Assembly (NCBI RefSeq): GCF_001704295.1
Contig: NZ_CP012334.1
Location: forward strand, 2,802,084 to 2,866,083
Direction of reading: 5' to 3'
DNA: 64,000 nucleotides
DNA from: Bordetella sp. H567
Lineage (GTDB): Bacteria > Pseudomonadota > Gammaproteobacteria > Burkholderiales > Burkholderiaceae_B
The translations under genes were made by a program, and so were the position numbers. The first letter of the stretch is position 1, and every line of letters starts with the position of its first letter. Below the pieces are notes generated by a model that saw nothing but the letters and a program-made list of their open reading frames with translations, did not search any database and was not told the DNA's origin. Below are positions 34,123-42,278 of this stretch, in pieces.

Positions 34123-34353
34123 ATGGATTGGACCCCTATAGTCTTCGGTACGTTCAAGGTTCTCGTGTTCGGCACGGGCGTGTTCTTCGCCATCAAGTGG
34201 CATTACGATCAAGGGAAGAAAGAAAAAGAGATGCGCGCGGTGCTACCCGCGCTCGGCAAGGTGGCAGCAGTCTTCATGCTATCGCTCCTGGGCCTGCTGC
34301 TCTTCACCTACGTCCTTGGCAGGAAGCTCGGTTTGGACTTGACCTTCCCATGA
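34123..34353 (+). CDS. Small two-helix membrane protein
   Basis: A 76-residue protein starting at MDWTPIVFG; the open frame begins 25 codons earlier but that part is not membrane-like. Two hydrophobic segments, VFGTFKVLVFGTGVFFAIKW and VFMLSLLGLLLFTYVLG, flank a charged loop DQGKKEKEMR. No ribosome site beyond AAAAAG is visible. I do not recognise the family. Low GC and isolation leave some doubt that it is expressed. Confidence 0.55.
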   Translation: MDWTPIVFGTFKVLVFGTGVFFAIKWHYDQGKKEKEMRAVLPALGKVAAVFMLSLLGLLLFTYVLGRKLGLDLTFP

Positions 34354-34486
34354 TCAGCCGAGTGCAGTGGCCCGTCGAGGTCAAAAAATAGGCTTGGCGT
34401 GGTGTCCAAGCATGACTTTACATAATATACATTATGCGGGTAAAGCAGCTGCGGTGAGAGCCCGTCGCAGCCGTCCGCCGCAGGTC

Positions 34487-34801
34487 TCAGCTTTCAGCTA
34501 TCTCCAGCCGCAGCACCGCATAGCCCAATGATTTCGCGGTCTGGTCAAAGCGCAGCGTCTGCGTCGCGCCGCCGCCCAGGGCGTGCTCCAGGAGGACGAG
34601 GCAGCCATCAATGTTGGGCATGGGGTAAACATCGATCTCGCCGCGCGCCCAGTCGGCGAACAGGGTGCGCAGGCGCTCCGGCGTGACGGTGCGCAGCAGC
34701 GCGGGGTAATCTTCCGGCCGCTTGGCCAGTACGCCGATCGAGACATTGTCGCCCTTGTCGCCGCCACGTACGTAGGCGATCTGTTCCAGCAGTCGGGTCA
34801 T
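34487..34801 (-). CDS. AtuA C-terminal-domain protein (ferredoxin-fold)
   Basis: A 104-residue protein from ATG 34801, overlapping the stop of the AtuA-type gene by four bases. It resembles the C-terminal domain of full-length AtuA proteins: IAYVRGGDKGDNVSIGVLAK, then PNIDGCLVLLEHALGGGATQ. Here the two AtuA parts are separate, translationally coupled polypeptides and probably associate. The exact reaction of AtuA proteins is unknown; they are needed for acyclic terpene or branched-acid degradation in Pseudomonas. Confidence 0.82.
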   Translation of the reverse strand: MTRLLEQIAYVRGGDKGDNVSIGVLAKRPEDYPALLRTVTPERLRTLFADWARGEIDVYPMPNIDGCLVLLEHALGGGATQTLRFDQTAKSLGYAVLRLEIAES

Positions 34802-36159
34802 GATTCGATGATCTCCATGGTGCTTTCGACCAATTCCCGGTCGATGACCGTCGGCCACAGACTGACGGCTGGACGAGGCTTGAAAGGCGCGCCGAACGAG
34901 GTGCCGCCCGGGCCCATGATCCAGAGGTGCGTGCAGGCCCGGCGCACTTTCTCGGCTTCCTCCTGGGTGCGCGTGCGTACCGCCACGCGCAGGCCTACTT
35001 CGTTCATGTCGGCCGCGGCGGGCCAAGGCGCGGCCGGGCCGTGCAGCGCATTCACGCCCACGTAGGAAAACAGTATGTCGTCGGCGTTCAGCCCCAGGCG
35101 CTCGAAGCGCTCCGATAGCGTCGCCTGCGCCTTTCGCGCCCGCTCCAGCGCGCGCGGCCAAGGGAAAAGCATGAATCCTTCGCCTATCCAGCCGTCGGCG
35201 TAGCCGATCAGCAGCTTCAGCTGGCGGGGCCGCCCTGCTCCCTTGCAGCCGCTGACGCGCACGCGGTCCGGGGCAATCTCGCGCAGGCTCGGGGCGGTAA
35301 AGTCCGCGATACCGTCAGGCGCGGCATAGCTGCGCGGGTCGCCGATCTCGTAGACCAGGTGCTCCTTGACGGTGAATTCGTCCACGCGGCCTCCGGTGTC
35401 CGGTAGCTTGGTGACCACCGCACTGCCGTCCGCCTCGAATTCGATGATGGGAAAGCCCACCCGGCCCATGTGGGGCATTTCATCGAATCGCGACGACATG
35501 CCGCCGGTGCAGCCGGCGGCGCATTCCGCGATGTGGCCCGCGGTGATCGCGGCTGCAACCAGGTCCGGATCGTCGTAGCCCTTGCCCAGGCGCTGCAGGA
35601 TAGGACCGACAAAAAGGGCGCTGTCGGCCACGCGGCCCGTGACGACGATGTCGGCGCCGGCCTGTACCGCCTGCATGATGCCATCCGCGCCGGCATAGAC
35701 GTTGGCGCACAGGATGCGGTCGCGCAAGGATTTCAGGTCGCCCTCTCCCGTTGCGGTGTTGACCAGCGGAAGGCCATCCGCGATCAAGGCATCCAGGCGA
35801 TGCATCAGGTCATCGCCGCCCACCACGCCTATTTTCATGCCAGGCGAACCTTCCCGCCGCAAGGCGTCGGCGATGGCACGGCCGGCGGCCAGCGGATTGG
35901 CGCCCCCGCCGTTGGAAACCAAGCAGGTGCCATGCTCGCGGGCGATTGGCGCCAGGCTGGTCATGAAAGACAGCACGTCCGGCACGTAGCCGGAGTCGGG
36001 ATTGCGCTTTTTCTGCCGATGCAGGATAGCCATGGTCAATTCGGCGAGAAAGTCGAAGCACATGAAATCCAGCCGGCCCTGCCGCAGCAGCTCTTCTGCC
36101 GGATCGTAGGCATCGCCCCAGAAACCGCCGCCAGCACCCAGCCTTATCGTCGTACTCAT
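34798..36159 (-). CDS. AtuA-type protein (DUF1446)
   Basis: A 453-residue protein with the DUF1446 features IRLGAGGGFWGDAYDPAEEL, LVSNGGGANPLAAGRAIADA, VTGRVADSALFVGPILQRLG and YADGWIGEGFMLFPWPRALE. In acyclic-terpene (atu) clusters the protein is essential but biochemically undefined. It overlaps the thioesterase gene by four bases upstream and the small AtuA-like gene by four bases downstream, so three proteins are made from one coupled message. The divergent acyl-CoA genes suggest a shared branched-chain or terpenoid-acid pathway. Confidence 0.9.
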   Translation of the reverse strand: MSTTIRLGAGGGFWGDAYDPAEELLRQGRLDFMCFDFLAELTMAILHRQKKRNPDSGYVPDVLSFMTSLAPIAREHGTCLVSNGGGANPLAAGRAIADALRREGSPGMKIGVVGGDDLMHRLDALIADGLPLVNTATGEGDLKSLRDRILCANVYAGADGIMQAVQAGADIVVTGRVADSALFVGPILQRLGKGYDDPDLVAAAITAGHIAECAAGCTGGMSSRFDEMPHMGRVGFPIIEFEADGSAVVTKLPDTGGRVDEFTVKEHLVYEIGDPRSYAAPDGIADFTAPSLREIAPDRVRVSGCKGAGRPRQLKLLIGYADGWIGEGFMLFPWPRALERARKAQATLSERFERLGLNADDILFSYVGVNALHGPAAPWPAAADMNEVGLRVAVRTRTQEEAEKVRRACTHLWIMGPGGTSFGAPFKPRPAVSLWPTVIDRELVESTMEIIES

Positions 36160-36614
36160 CGCTGTTCCTCAAAAACGTGGGGGCCGCGACGTGGCGTCGA
36201 GAGGGCGCCATCGCTACGCAACCGGAAGGTCCCTTCTCCCAGGGCAGCAAGTTCGCCTTGGTCGTCGAGCACTTCGACAGTAGAAAAAAAGATCCGGCTG
36301 CCCTGCTTGCGCACTCGGGCATGTGCTAACAGGCGCCCTTCCCTGACCTGCCCTGTGAAGCTCGTGGTCAAGGACAAGGTAATCGCCAGCTTCGAGCGTG
36401 CCGGATCGGTGCTATGGCAGCCCGCCAGGCCTCCCGCGGCGTCGATAAGCACGGAATACAGGCCACCATGGACCACGCCGGAGCGATTGAGATGCCGTCC
36501 GTCCAGGGGAAGCACGACGGTGGCGCGGCCTTCGGACCAGTCCGCCACGTACGCGCCGATGAATTGCAGAAAAGGGGCTGCGTGATCGAACTCCGGCGGG
36601 CTTGCGCCTTCCAT
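36156..36614 (-). CDS. PaaI-type hotdog thioesterase
   Basis: A 152-residue hotdog-fold protein. The key segment is HLNRSGVVHGGLYSVLIDAA (about residues 40-59), with the HGG turn and acidic residue typical of PaaI/YbgC thioesterases. It releases free acids from CoA esters, perhaps to relieve CoA sequestration. CAGGAGAC precedes ATG 36614. It is the first gene of the minus-strand unit with the two AtuA-type genes and is divergent from the enoyl-CoA hydratase at 36917. Confidence 0.85.
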   Translation of the reverse strand: MEGASPPEFDHAAPFLQFIGAYVADWSEGRATVVLPLDGRHLNRSGVVHGGLYSVLIDAAGGLAGCHSTDPARSKLAITLSLTTSFTGQVREGRLLAHARVRKQGSRIFFSTVEVLDDQGELAALGEGTFRLRSDGALSTPRRGPHVFEEQR

Positions 36615-36695
36615 GTGCCTGTCTCCTGTGGTCCGCCCTCACGCGCCGCATGGCCTGTGCCCCATCGGCACTTCAGCCATCACGCGCGATGTTGC

Positions 36696-36719
36696 AAAAC
36701 CGTCTAGTTGGTCGGTTTT
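36696..36719. promoter_or_regulatory. Candidate TetR operator
   Basis: AAAACCG-N10-CGGTTTT is a perfect seven-base inverted repeat, with further partial symmetry inside. The ACCG...CGGT form is common for TetR regulators of acyl-CoA catabolism. The TetR gene at 42279 at the end of the cluster is the likely binder. Confidence 0.55.
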
Positions 36720-36743
36720 ATTCTATGGCTGCTTCAGGCAAGG

Positions 36744-36811
36744 CGTCAATGGCGTATTTGTCCATCTTATGGCGGGATTTAAGGGCTTTCACGGATAGAA
36801 AGCCATTGACG
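36744..36811. repeat. Ten-base inverted repeat with 48-base spacer
   Basis: CGTCAATGGC (36744-36753) and GCCATTGACG (36802-36811) are exact inverted copies in the divergent control region. They could form a looped hairpin or be two binding sites in opposite orientation, one for each promoter. Confidence 0.5.
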
Positions 36812-36916
36812 TATTCCTCGAACCGTTTATGATTTCCACAAAACAGACCACACGGTCGGGAAACCATAGGGGCTGGCTCGCGCCGCCTCGCATGACCGCC
36901 GCAATGGAGGAGACAT

Positions 36917-37720
36917 ATGGGGCATGCCTCGGAGGACGGCGCCGAAGGCCAGGTGCTGCTACGACGCGACGGCGCCATCGCGACGATCACTCTGAACCGG
37001 CCGAACCGGCGCAATGCGCTGTCCCACGCGGCGAACCGCCGCCTGTATGCCTTGTGGGACGAGGTCGATGCCGACCCGGACATTCGCGCGGTAGTGCTCA
37101 CCAGCGCCGATTGCGGCACGTTCTGCGCAGGCATGGACCTGAAGGAAGCCGCGGCGCTACGCGCCTCCACCGGCAAGGACATCCTGCAATTGCTGGACGA
37201 CCCCTTCTACGAGCGCATGCGTTCGGTGCGCGTACCTATCATCGCCGCCATGACCGGCCACTTCACCGCCGCCGGCATGGTACTGGCGGCCAACGCCGAC
37301 CTGCGTGTGGGGCTCGCCGGTACGTCGGGCGGCATTACGGAAGCCCGAGTCGGCCGTGGCACGCCCTGGGCCGCGCCCATGGTGTCCATGCTGCCGCTGG
37401 CGGTACTGATGGAGATGGCCGTCACCGCGCAGCTGCTGCCCATCGAGCGGTTGTACGCGCTGGGCTTCATCAACGCCGTGGAAGCCACGCCCGATGACGT
37501 GCGCGCGAAGGCGGCGAACTATGCGCGCGTTATCGCCGACAACGCGCCGCTTTCCGTCGCGGCGGCCAAGGCCGGCCTGCTCTCCAGCGTCGCCCTGGGC
37601 GCGCAGGCGGGCTACGCCGCCTCCAAGGCCAGGCACCGCGAAGTCTATGCCAGCGAAGACGCCATCGAAGGCCCGCGCGCCTTCGCCGAAAAGCGTCCGC
37701 CACGCTGGCTGGGACGCTGA
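36917..37720 (+). CDS. Enoyl-CoA hydratase/isomerase family protein
   Basis: A 267-residue crotonase-fold protein with GGAGGAGAC before ATG 36917. The oxyanion-hole regions are CGTFCAGMDLKEAAAL and MTGHFTAAGMVLAANADLRV. The first catalytic Glu position corresponds to GGITEARVGRGTPWAAP, which has Glu but an otherwise divergent loop, so isomerase or another crotonase reaction is possible. It opens the plus-strand acyl-CoA unit. Confidence 0.88.
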   Translation: MGHASEDGAEGQVLLRRDGAIATITLNRPNRRNALSHAANRRLYALWDEVDADPDIRAVVLTSADCGTFCAGMDLKEAAALRASTGKDILQLLDDPFYERMRSVRVPIIAAMTGHFTAAGMVLAANADLRVGLAGTSGGITEARVGRGTPWAAPMVSMLPLAVLMEMAVTAQLLPIERLYALGFINAVEATPDDVRAKAANYARVIADNAPLSVAAAKAGLLSSVALGAQAGYAASKARHREVYASEDAIEGPRAFAEKRPPRWLGR

Positions 37721-37764
37721 TACGAACCTACCCTTCCCCACCCCTCCACGTAACCTGGTACCCA

Positions 37765-38208
37765 ATGATCGACCTTCCCTTTGGTGAACTGTCGCTTGGC
37801 CAACGCCGCCGCTCCCGTGGCCGGACCATGACCGAGACCGATGTCGTCAACTTCTGCGGCCTGACGGGGAACTGGCTGTCCATCCACGCCGACGCGGAAT
37901 TCTCCAAACGGTCCATGTACGGGCAGCGTGTCGTGCAAGGCGGGCTGGTGTTCGTGGTGGCCAACGCGCTACTCGGCTTCGATTCCAGCCTGGTCGAGGC
38001 GTTCTACGGCGTGGACAAGCTGCGCTTTCTCAAGCCCACATTCATCGGCGACACCCTGCACGCGGAAAGCGAAGTAATCGACCTGCGCGACAAGGGCGAG
38101 AACCATGGCCTGGTCACGACGCGGCTTACCGCCATCAACCAGCGAGAGGAGACCGTGCTGAGCTGTGAATTCACGCTGCTGATCCGCCGCCATCCCTTGC
38201 TGGCCTGA
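37765..38208 (+). CDS. MaoC-like hotdog dehydratase
   Basis: A 147-residue protein of the MaoC (R-hydratase) type. The motif TETDVVNFCGLTGNWLSIHADAE (residues about 25-47) carries the Asp/His catalytic pair region, followed by VVQGGLVFVVANALLGF. It hydrates 2-enoyl-CoA esters. The gene lies 44 bases after the enoyl-CoA hydratase and 33 before the acyl-CoA dehydrogenase. Two hydratases in one cluster suggest a branched or cyclic acid route (inference). Confidence 0.86.
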   Translation: MIDLPFGELSLGQRRRSRGRTMTETDVVNFCGLTGNWLSIHADAEFSKRSMYGQRVVQGGLVFVVANALLGFDSSLVEAFYGVDKLRFLKPTFIGDTLHAESEVIDLRDKGENHGLVTTRLTAINQREETVLSCEFTLLIRRHPLLA

Positions 38209-38241
38209 ATCCTTAATCCAGACCCCAACCGCGAGTTTGAA

Positions 38242-39381
38242 ATGGACTTCCTGAACGACGAACAAATGCTGTGGCGCGACACGGTCGCGCGCGTAATGGA
38301 ACAGGAGATCACCCGGGAATACGTTCGCCGCTGCGACATCGACCGCGCATATCCCTACGAAGCCTACGAAAAAGTCGCGAAGCTGGGCTGGCTGCGCCTG
38401 CTGATTCCGGAGGAAATAGGCGGCGACGGCGGCACGATCTTCGACTACGCGCTCATGTGCGAGGGGCTGGCGCGCTATGGCTTCGATTTCGCCACTGCCT
38501 TCATGGTGTCGACCTTCACCGGCATGAACATCGTCAAGTTCGGCACGCGGGAACAGCAGGAGCGCTATCTTCCCGCCTTCATGCGCGGCGACCTGCGTTT
38601 CTCGATCTCGATTTCCGAGCCGCAGGCGGGATCGGACGCCGCGTCGACCCGCACGCGCGCCGAGCCCCGCGACGACGGCTGGGCGATCCGTGGCCAGAAG
38701 CTGTGGTGTTCCGGCGCGGCGGCGAAGAATGTAGTGATCGCGATGCTGGTGCGTACCGACAAGGAAGCCAAGAAGCACAAGGGCCTGTCGGTGCTGCTGG
38801 TGCCCAACGATACGCCCGGGCTGGACATCCGCCGCTTGCCGACGATGGCGCGCCGCGCCACGGGCACCACGGAGATATTCGTCGACGATGCCTGGGTACC
38901 CAACGCGAACATGCTGGGGGCGCCGGGCAGCGGTTGGAGCATCATCACCGACCACCTTGAGCTGGAGCGCATCGCGGTGTCCGCCGCCTACGTGGGCAAC
39001 GCCCAGCAGGCCGTTACCGACGCGCTGCGCTACGCCCACGAGCGTATCCAGTTCGACCGTCCCATCTTCGAGTTCCAGGTCATACGCCACATGCTGGCCG
39101 ATATGCAGACGGCGGTCGATGCCTCGCGCCTGATGGTCTATCGCGCGGCGGACATGGCGTCGCGCGGCCTGCCGTGCTCGCGGGAGGTCAGCATGGCGAA
39201 GCTGATGGCATCGGAAACCCTGCAGACCGTATCGCGCCAGGGCATGCAGATCCTGGGCGGACACAGCATGCTGCCGGAATCCGACATGGAGCGCTATTTC
39301 CGCGAAGGCATGCAGTCGACCATCGGCGGCGGCACCTCGCAGATCCAGCGGACCATTATTTCGAAGGCGATGCACCTGTGA
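38242..39381 (+). CDS. Acyl-CoA dehydrogenase
   Basis: A 379-residue flavoprotein with SISISEPQAGSDAASTRTRA (FAD loop), KLWCSGAAAKNVVIAMLV and the C-terminal IGGGTSQIQRTIISKAMHL. In medium-chain enzymes the catalytic Glu precedes this GTSQIQ motif; here the position is Gly (residues 361-364). A Glu is present in LELERIAVSA (residue 242), the position used by isovaleryl-CoA dehydrogenase. A branched-chain substrate is therefore likely. The stop overlaps the CoA-transferase start by one base (TGATG). Confidence 0.92.
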   Translation: MDFLNDEQMLWRDTVARVMEQEITREYVRRCDIDRAYPYEAYEKVAKLGWLRLLIPEEIGGDGGTIFDYALMCEGLARYGFDFATAFMVSTFTGMNIVKFGTREQQERYLPAFMRGDLRFSISISEPQAGSDAASTRTRAEPRDDGWAIRGQKLWCSGAAAKNVVIAMLVRTDKEAKKHKGLSVLLVPNDTPGLDIRRLPTMARRATGTTEIFVDDAWVPNANMLGAPGSGWSIITDHLELERIAVSAAYVGNAQQAVTDALRYAHERIQFDRPIFEFQVIRHMLADMQTAVDASRLMVYRAADMASRGLPCSREVSMAKLMASETLQTVSRQGMQILGGHSMLPESDMERYFREGMQSTIGGGTSQIQRTIISKAMHL

Positions 39382-40640
39382 TGAGCGACGCACATAACCA
39401 GGCCCCGCTGCCGTTGCGGGGGGTGCGCGTGCTGGACATGACGCGCATCCTGGCAGGACCATGGGCCACGCAGAGCCTGGCCGATCTGGGGGCGGAGGTG
39501 ATCAAGATCGAGCACCCCGCCGGCGGCGACGATACGCGGCGGATGGGACCGCCGTTCATCCGCGATGCCGGCACGGGCGAGGAAACCGATGCCGCCTACT
39601 TCCTGTGCTGCAACCGAGGCAAGGACTCCGTGGCGATCGACATCGCCACGCCCCGTGGCCGTGAACTGGTGCGCCGGCTCGCCGCCAAGTGCGACGTGCT
39701 GATAGAAAACTACAAGGTCGGCGGGCTGTGCAAGTACGGGTTGGACTACGAGACGCTGCACGCGGAGCTGCCCGACCTGGTTTATTGCTCGGTCACCGGG
39801 TTCGGGCAGACCGGGCCCTATGCGCAACGTCCGGGCTACGACTACCTGATCCAGGGCATGGGCGGCCTGATGAGCGTGACGGGCGAACCCGACGGAATGC
39901 CCGGCGGCGGCCCGCAGCGCGCCGGCGTCGCGCTGGCCGACATCCTCTCGGGCATGTATGCCGCGCTGGCGATCCTGGCGGCGCTGCGGCATCGCGACCT
40001 GGGCGGTGGTGGCCAGCGCATCGACATCGGCATGCTCGACGTGCAGGTGGCGGTGCTGGCAAACCAGGCGATGAATTACCTGACCACCGGCAAGGCGCCC
40101 AACAGAATGGGCAATGGCCATCCGAACATCGTGCCCTACCAGTCCTTCCGTGCGTCGGACGGGCATCTGATCCTGGCGGTGGGCAACGACACCCAGTTCC
40201 GCAAGATGGCGCAAGCGATGGGACGTCCGGACATCGGCGAGGACCCGCGCTTCCAGACGATCAAGCTGCGCGTCGCGAATCGCGGCGTGCTGGTGCCCAT
40301 GCTGGAAGAGATCATCGCTTCGCGCACCATAGAGGAATGGGTGGCGGCGATGGCGGCCGTCGAGGTTCCTTGCGGGCCGGTCAACACCCTGGACCGCGTC
40401 TTCGCCGATCCGCAGGTGCTTGCGCGCGGTGCCCGCCTGACGCTGCCCCATGCCAGTGCGGGCGAGGTGCCGTCGGTGGCCAGTCCGATGCGCCTGTCGG
40501 AGTCGCCGCTGCGCTACGAGGCCGGGCCGCCGGTACTGGGGCAGCATACGGCGGGCGTATTGCGGCGCGTGCTGGGTCTCGCGGACGAAGATATCGCGGC
40601 ATTGGCCGAGCAACACGTGATCAAGGACACCGCCCTATGA
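39381..40640 (+). CDS. CaiB/BaiF family CoA transferase
   Basis: A 419-residue class III CoA transferase. N-terminal LRGVRVLDMTRILAGPWAT and LADLGAEVIKIEHPAGGDDT are family signatures; the catalytic Asp is in GVALADILSGMYAA. It activates the carboxylic acid substrate by exchange with a CoA ester such as succinyl-CoA. ATG 39381 is used, the open frame above being inside the dehydrogenase gene. Coupled to both neighbours by overlapping codons. Confidence 0.92.
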   Translation: MSDAHNQAPLPLRGVRVLDMTRILAGPWATQSLADLGAEVIKIEHPAGGDDTRRMGPPFIRDAGTGEETDAAYFLCCNRGKDSVAIDIATPRGRELVRRLAAKCDVLIENYKVGGLCKYGLDYETLHAELPDLVYCSVTGFGQTGPYAQRPGYDYLIQGMGGLMSVTGEPDGMPGGGPQRAGVALADILSGMYAALAILAALRHRDLGGGGQRIDIGMLDVQVAVLANQAMNYLTTGKAPNRMGNGHPNIVPYQSFRASDGHLILAVGNDTQFRKMAQAMGRPDIGEDPRFQTIKLRVANRGVLVPMLEEIIASRTIEEWVAAMAAVEVPCGPVNTLDRVFADPQVLARGARLTLPHASAGEVPSVASPMRLSESPLRYEAGPPVLGQHTAGVLRRVLGLADEDIAALAEQHVIKDTAL

Positions 40641-41143
40641 AGCATACCGAGGAAAACGTAAGCACGGACCCGGCCTGGCGCGACGCGCCCGTCATGGGCC
40701 TGGGCCTGCACTGGAACGACGTACGGGTCGGCCAGCGCTTTAAGACCCTGGGCCGTACCGTGACCGAAGCCGATATCGCGATGTTCGTCGGCGTGACAGG
40801 CATGGTCGAGGAAATGTTCACCAATCTGGAATACATACAGCGCGAGTCCCGGATGGGTTCGCGGCCTGTTCCGGGTTCGCTGGTTTTTTGCGTCGCGGAA
40901 GGCCTGCTGATGCAGTCCACCATGCAGCGTACCGGTGTCGCCTTTCTGGAATGCGACCTGCGGATACGCAAGCCCACGCTGGCGGGCGACACGCTGCATG
41001 TATGCGTAGAGGTGGTCGAAGCCCGCGCCACGAGCAAGCCCGGCAGCGGCCTGCTGCGCACCATGAACCGAGTGGTCAACCAGCGTGGCGAGGTGGTGGC
41101 CACCTATAACCCATTGCGCATGGTCAAGGGCCGACCCGACTGA
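40637..41143 (+). CDS. MaoC-related dehydratase domain protein
   Basis: A 168-residue hotdog protein, overlapping the CoA-transferase stop by four bases. It resembles MaoC proteins at the start (WNDVRVGQRFKTLGRTVTEA, then DIAMFVGVTGMVEEMFTNLE) but the usual His of the catalytic loop is not where expected: the sequence has MVEEMFTNLEYI rather than an NxxHxD pattern. RPVPGSLVFCVAEGLLM follows. It could be a non-canonical hydratase or a partner of the MaoC protein encoded at 37765. Confidence 0.8.
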   Translation: MKHTEENVSTDPAWRDAPVMGLGLHWNDVRVGQRFKTLGRTVTEADIAMFVGVTGMVEEMFTNLEYIQRESRMGSRPVPGSLVFCVAEGLLMQSTMQRTGVAFLECDLRIRKPTLAGDTLHVCVEVVEARATSKPGSGLLRTMNRVVNQRGEVVATYNPLRMVKGRPD

Positions 41144-41173
41144 CCCCAGCGCAGGATAACGAGGAGACACGCT

Positions 41174-42184
41174 ATGCGAGCTTTTTTGAAAGCCAGGGAC
41201 TGGCTATTGCTAGGCGCGCTGGCCCTGGGCGCCGCGTCCGTCGCAGGCGCCCAAGCCCAATCCCAAGTCCAGGGCAAGGCTTCGGCAGCGGACTACCCGA
41301 GCAGGCCCATCACCATCGTGGTGCCATTCGGGGCCGGCACCACCACAGACCAGACCGGTCGATTCCTGGCCAAGCACATCACGGACGCCACCAAACAGCC
41401 CGTGATCGTGCAGAACATGCCTGGCGCCGAGGGTTTCATCGGCATACAGCATGTGTTGCGACAGCCGGCGGACGGCTACACCATCGTCATCGGGTCCAAT
41501 ACGACCCACGCCGCGAATCTCAGCCTGTTCAAAAAGCTGCCCTACGATCCCGTGAACGACTTCGTTCCCATCTCGGGCATCATCATCGGCGGCGTGACGC
41601 TGGTCGTGGCGCCCAATTCGCCCTACAACAATGTGCAGGACCTGGTCGCGGACGCCAGGAAGCATCCCGGCAAGCTGTCGTTCGGCTGGGGCAATTCGTC
41701 GTCCCGCTCCGGCGGCGAGGTGCTGAAGGAGTTGACCGGCATCAACATCCTGTCGGTGCCGTACAAGGCGCTGACGATGGCCATTACCGATCTGATCGGC
41801 GGGCAGATCACCATGGTGTTCGGCGACGCGCCCGCGGTGATGCCCCTGGTGCGCGCCGGCAAGCTCAAGGCCCTGGGCGTGTCGACGACATCCCGCATGC
41901 CCGGCTATGAAGATATCCCGACGATCGCCGAACAGGGCATCAAGGGCTACCAGGCGAGCGGCTGGCTCGCGGCCTTCGCGCCCAAGGGCACACCGCCCGA
42001 AGTTGTCGCCAAGCTGAACTCCCTTATCGTGCCCATCATGAAATCGCCGGAGGCCGCGCAGTTCTTTGGCCAGAACGCCTGGAAGCCCTTCCCGGGCACG
42101 CCGCAGGACCTCGCGCAATTCCAGCAGACCGAGATCAAGCGCTGGGCCGATCTGGTGAAATCAGCCGGCATCGAGCCGCAGTAG
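41174..42184 (+). CDS. Bug family periplasmic solute-binding protein
   Basis: A 336-residue protein, with GAGGAGACACG before ATG 41174. Signal: LLLGALALGAASVAGAQAQ. The first ligand loop VVPFGAGTTTDQTGRFLAKH has GAGTTTD instead of the usual GG[T/G]xD; the second loop is VIVQNMPGAEGFIG, with Gln and Met replacing the common Glu and Lys/Arg. These changes suggest a different ligand from most Bug proteins. It lies 30 bases after the MaoC-like gene and probably supplies the substrate of this cluster. Confidence 0.9.
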   Translation: MRAFLKARDWLLLGALALGAASVAGAQAQSQVQGKASAADYPSRPITIVVPFGAGTTTDQTGRFLAKHITDATKQPVIVQNMPGAEGFIGIQHVLRQPADGYTIVIGSNTTHAANLSLFKKLPYDPVNDFVPISGIIIGGVTLVVAPNSPYNNVQDLVADARKHPGKLSFGWGNSSSRSGGEVLKELTGINILSVPYKALTMAITDLIGGQITMVFGDAPAVMPLVRAGKLKALGVSTTSRMPGYEDIPTIAEQGIKGYQASGWLAAFAPKGTPPEVVAKLNSLIVPIMKSPEAAQFFGQNAWKPFPGTPQDLAQFQQTEIKRWADLVKSAGIEPQ

Positions 42185-42198
42185 GCCACGCTTTGAAT

Positions 42199-42229
42199 CG
42201 GCGCGGTCCGTCGGATCGGGGCCGCGCCG
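42199..42229. terminator. Hairpin after the Bug gene
   Basis: CGGCGCGG and CCGCGCCG form a perfect eight-base stem with a 15-base loop, 14 bases after the Bug stop and followed by TTTG only. A terminator or attenuator before the TetR gene is possible. Confidence 0.45.
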
Positions 42230-42278
42230 TTTGCAGCTATCATATGCCACCGGCGCAACGCCCTTGCCTTCTTCGTCC

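Larger units (their letters stand above)
36615..36916. other. Divergent control region of the acyl-CoA cluster
   Basis: About 300 bases between the thioesterase and enoyl-CoA hydratase starts. It contains a TetR-type palindrome (36696-36719), a longer inverted repeat pair (36744-36753 with 36802-36811) and a less GC-rich middle with T-rich stretches suitable for promoters. No gene is seen. Confidence 0.6.

Noticed and set aside
37969-39462. 497-codon minus-strand frame opposite the acyl-CoA dehydrogenase
   Set aside because: Antisense artefact of high third-position GC; the plus-strand gene is unambiguous.
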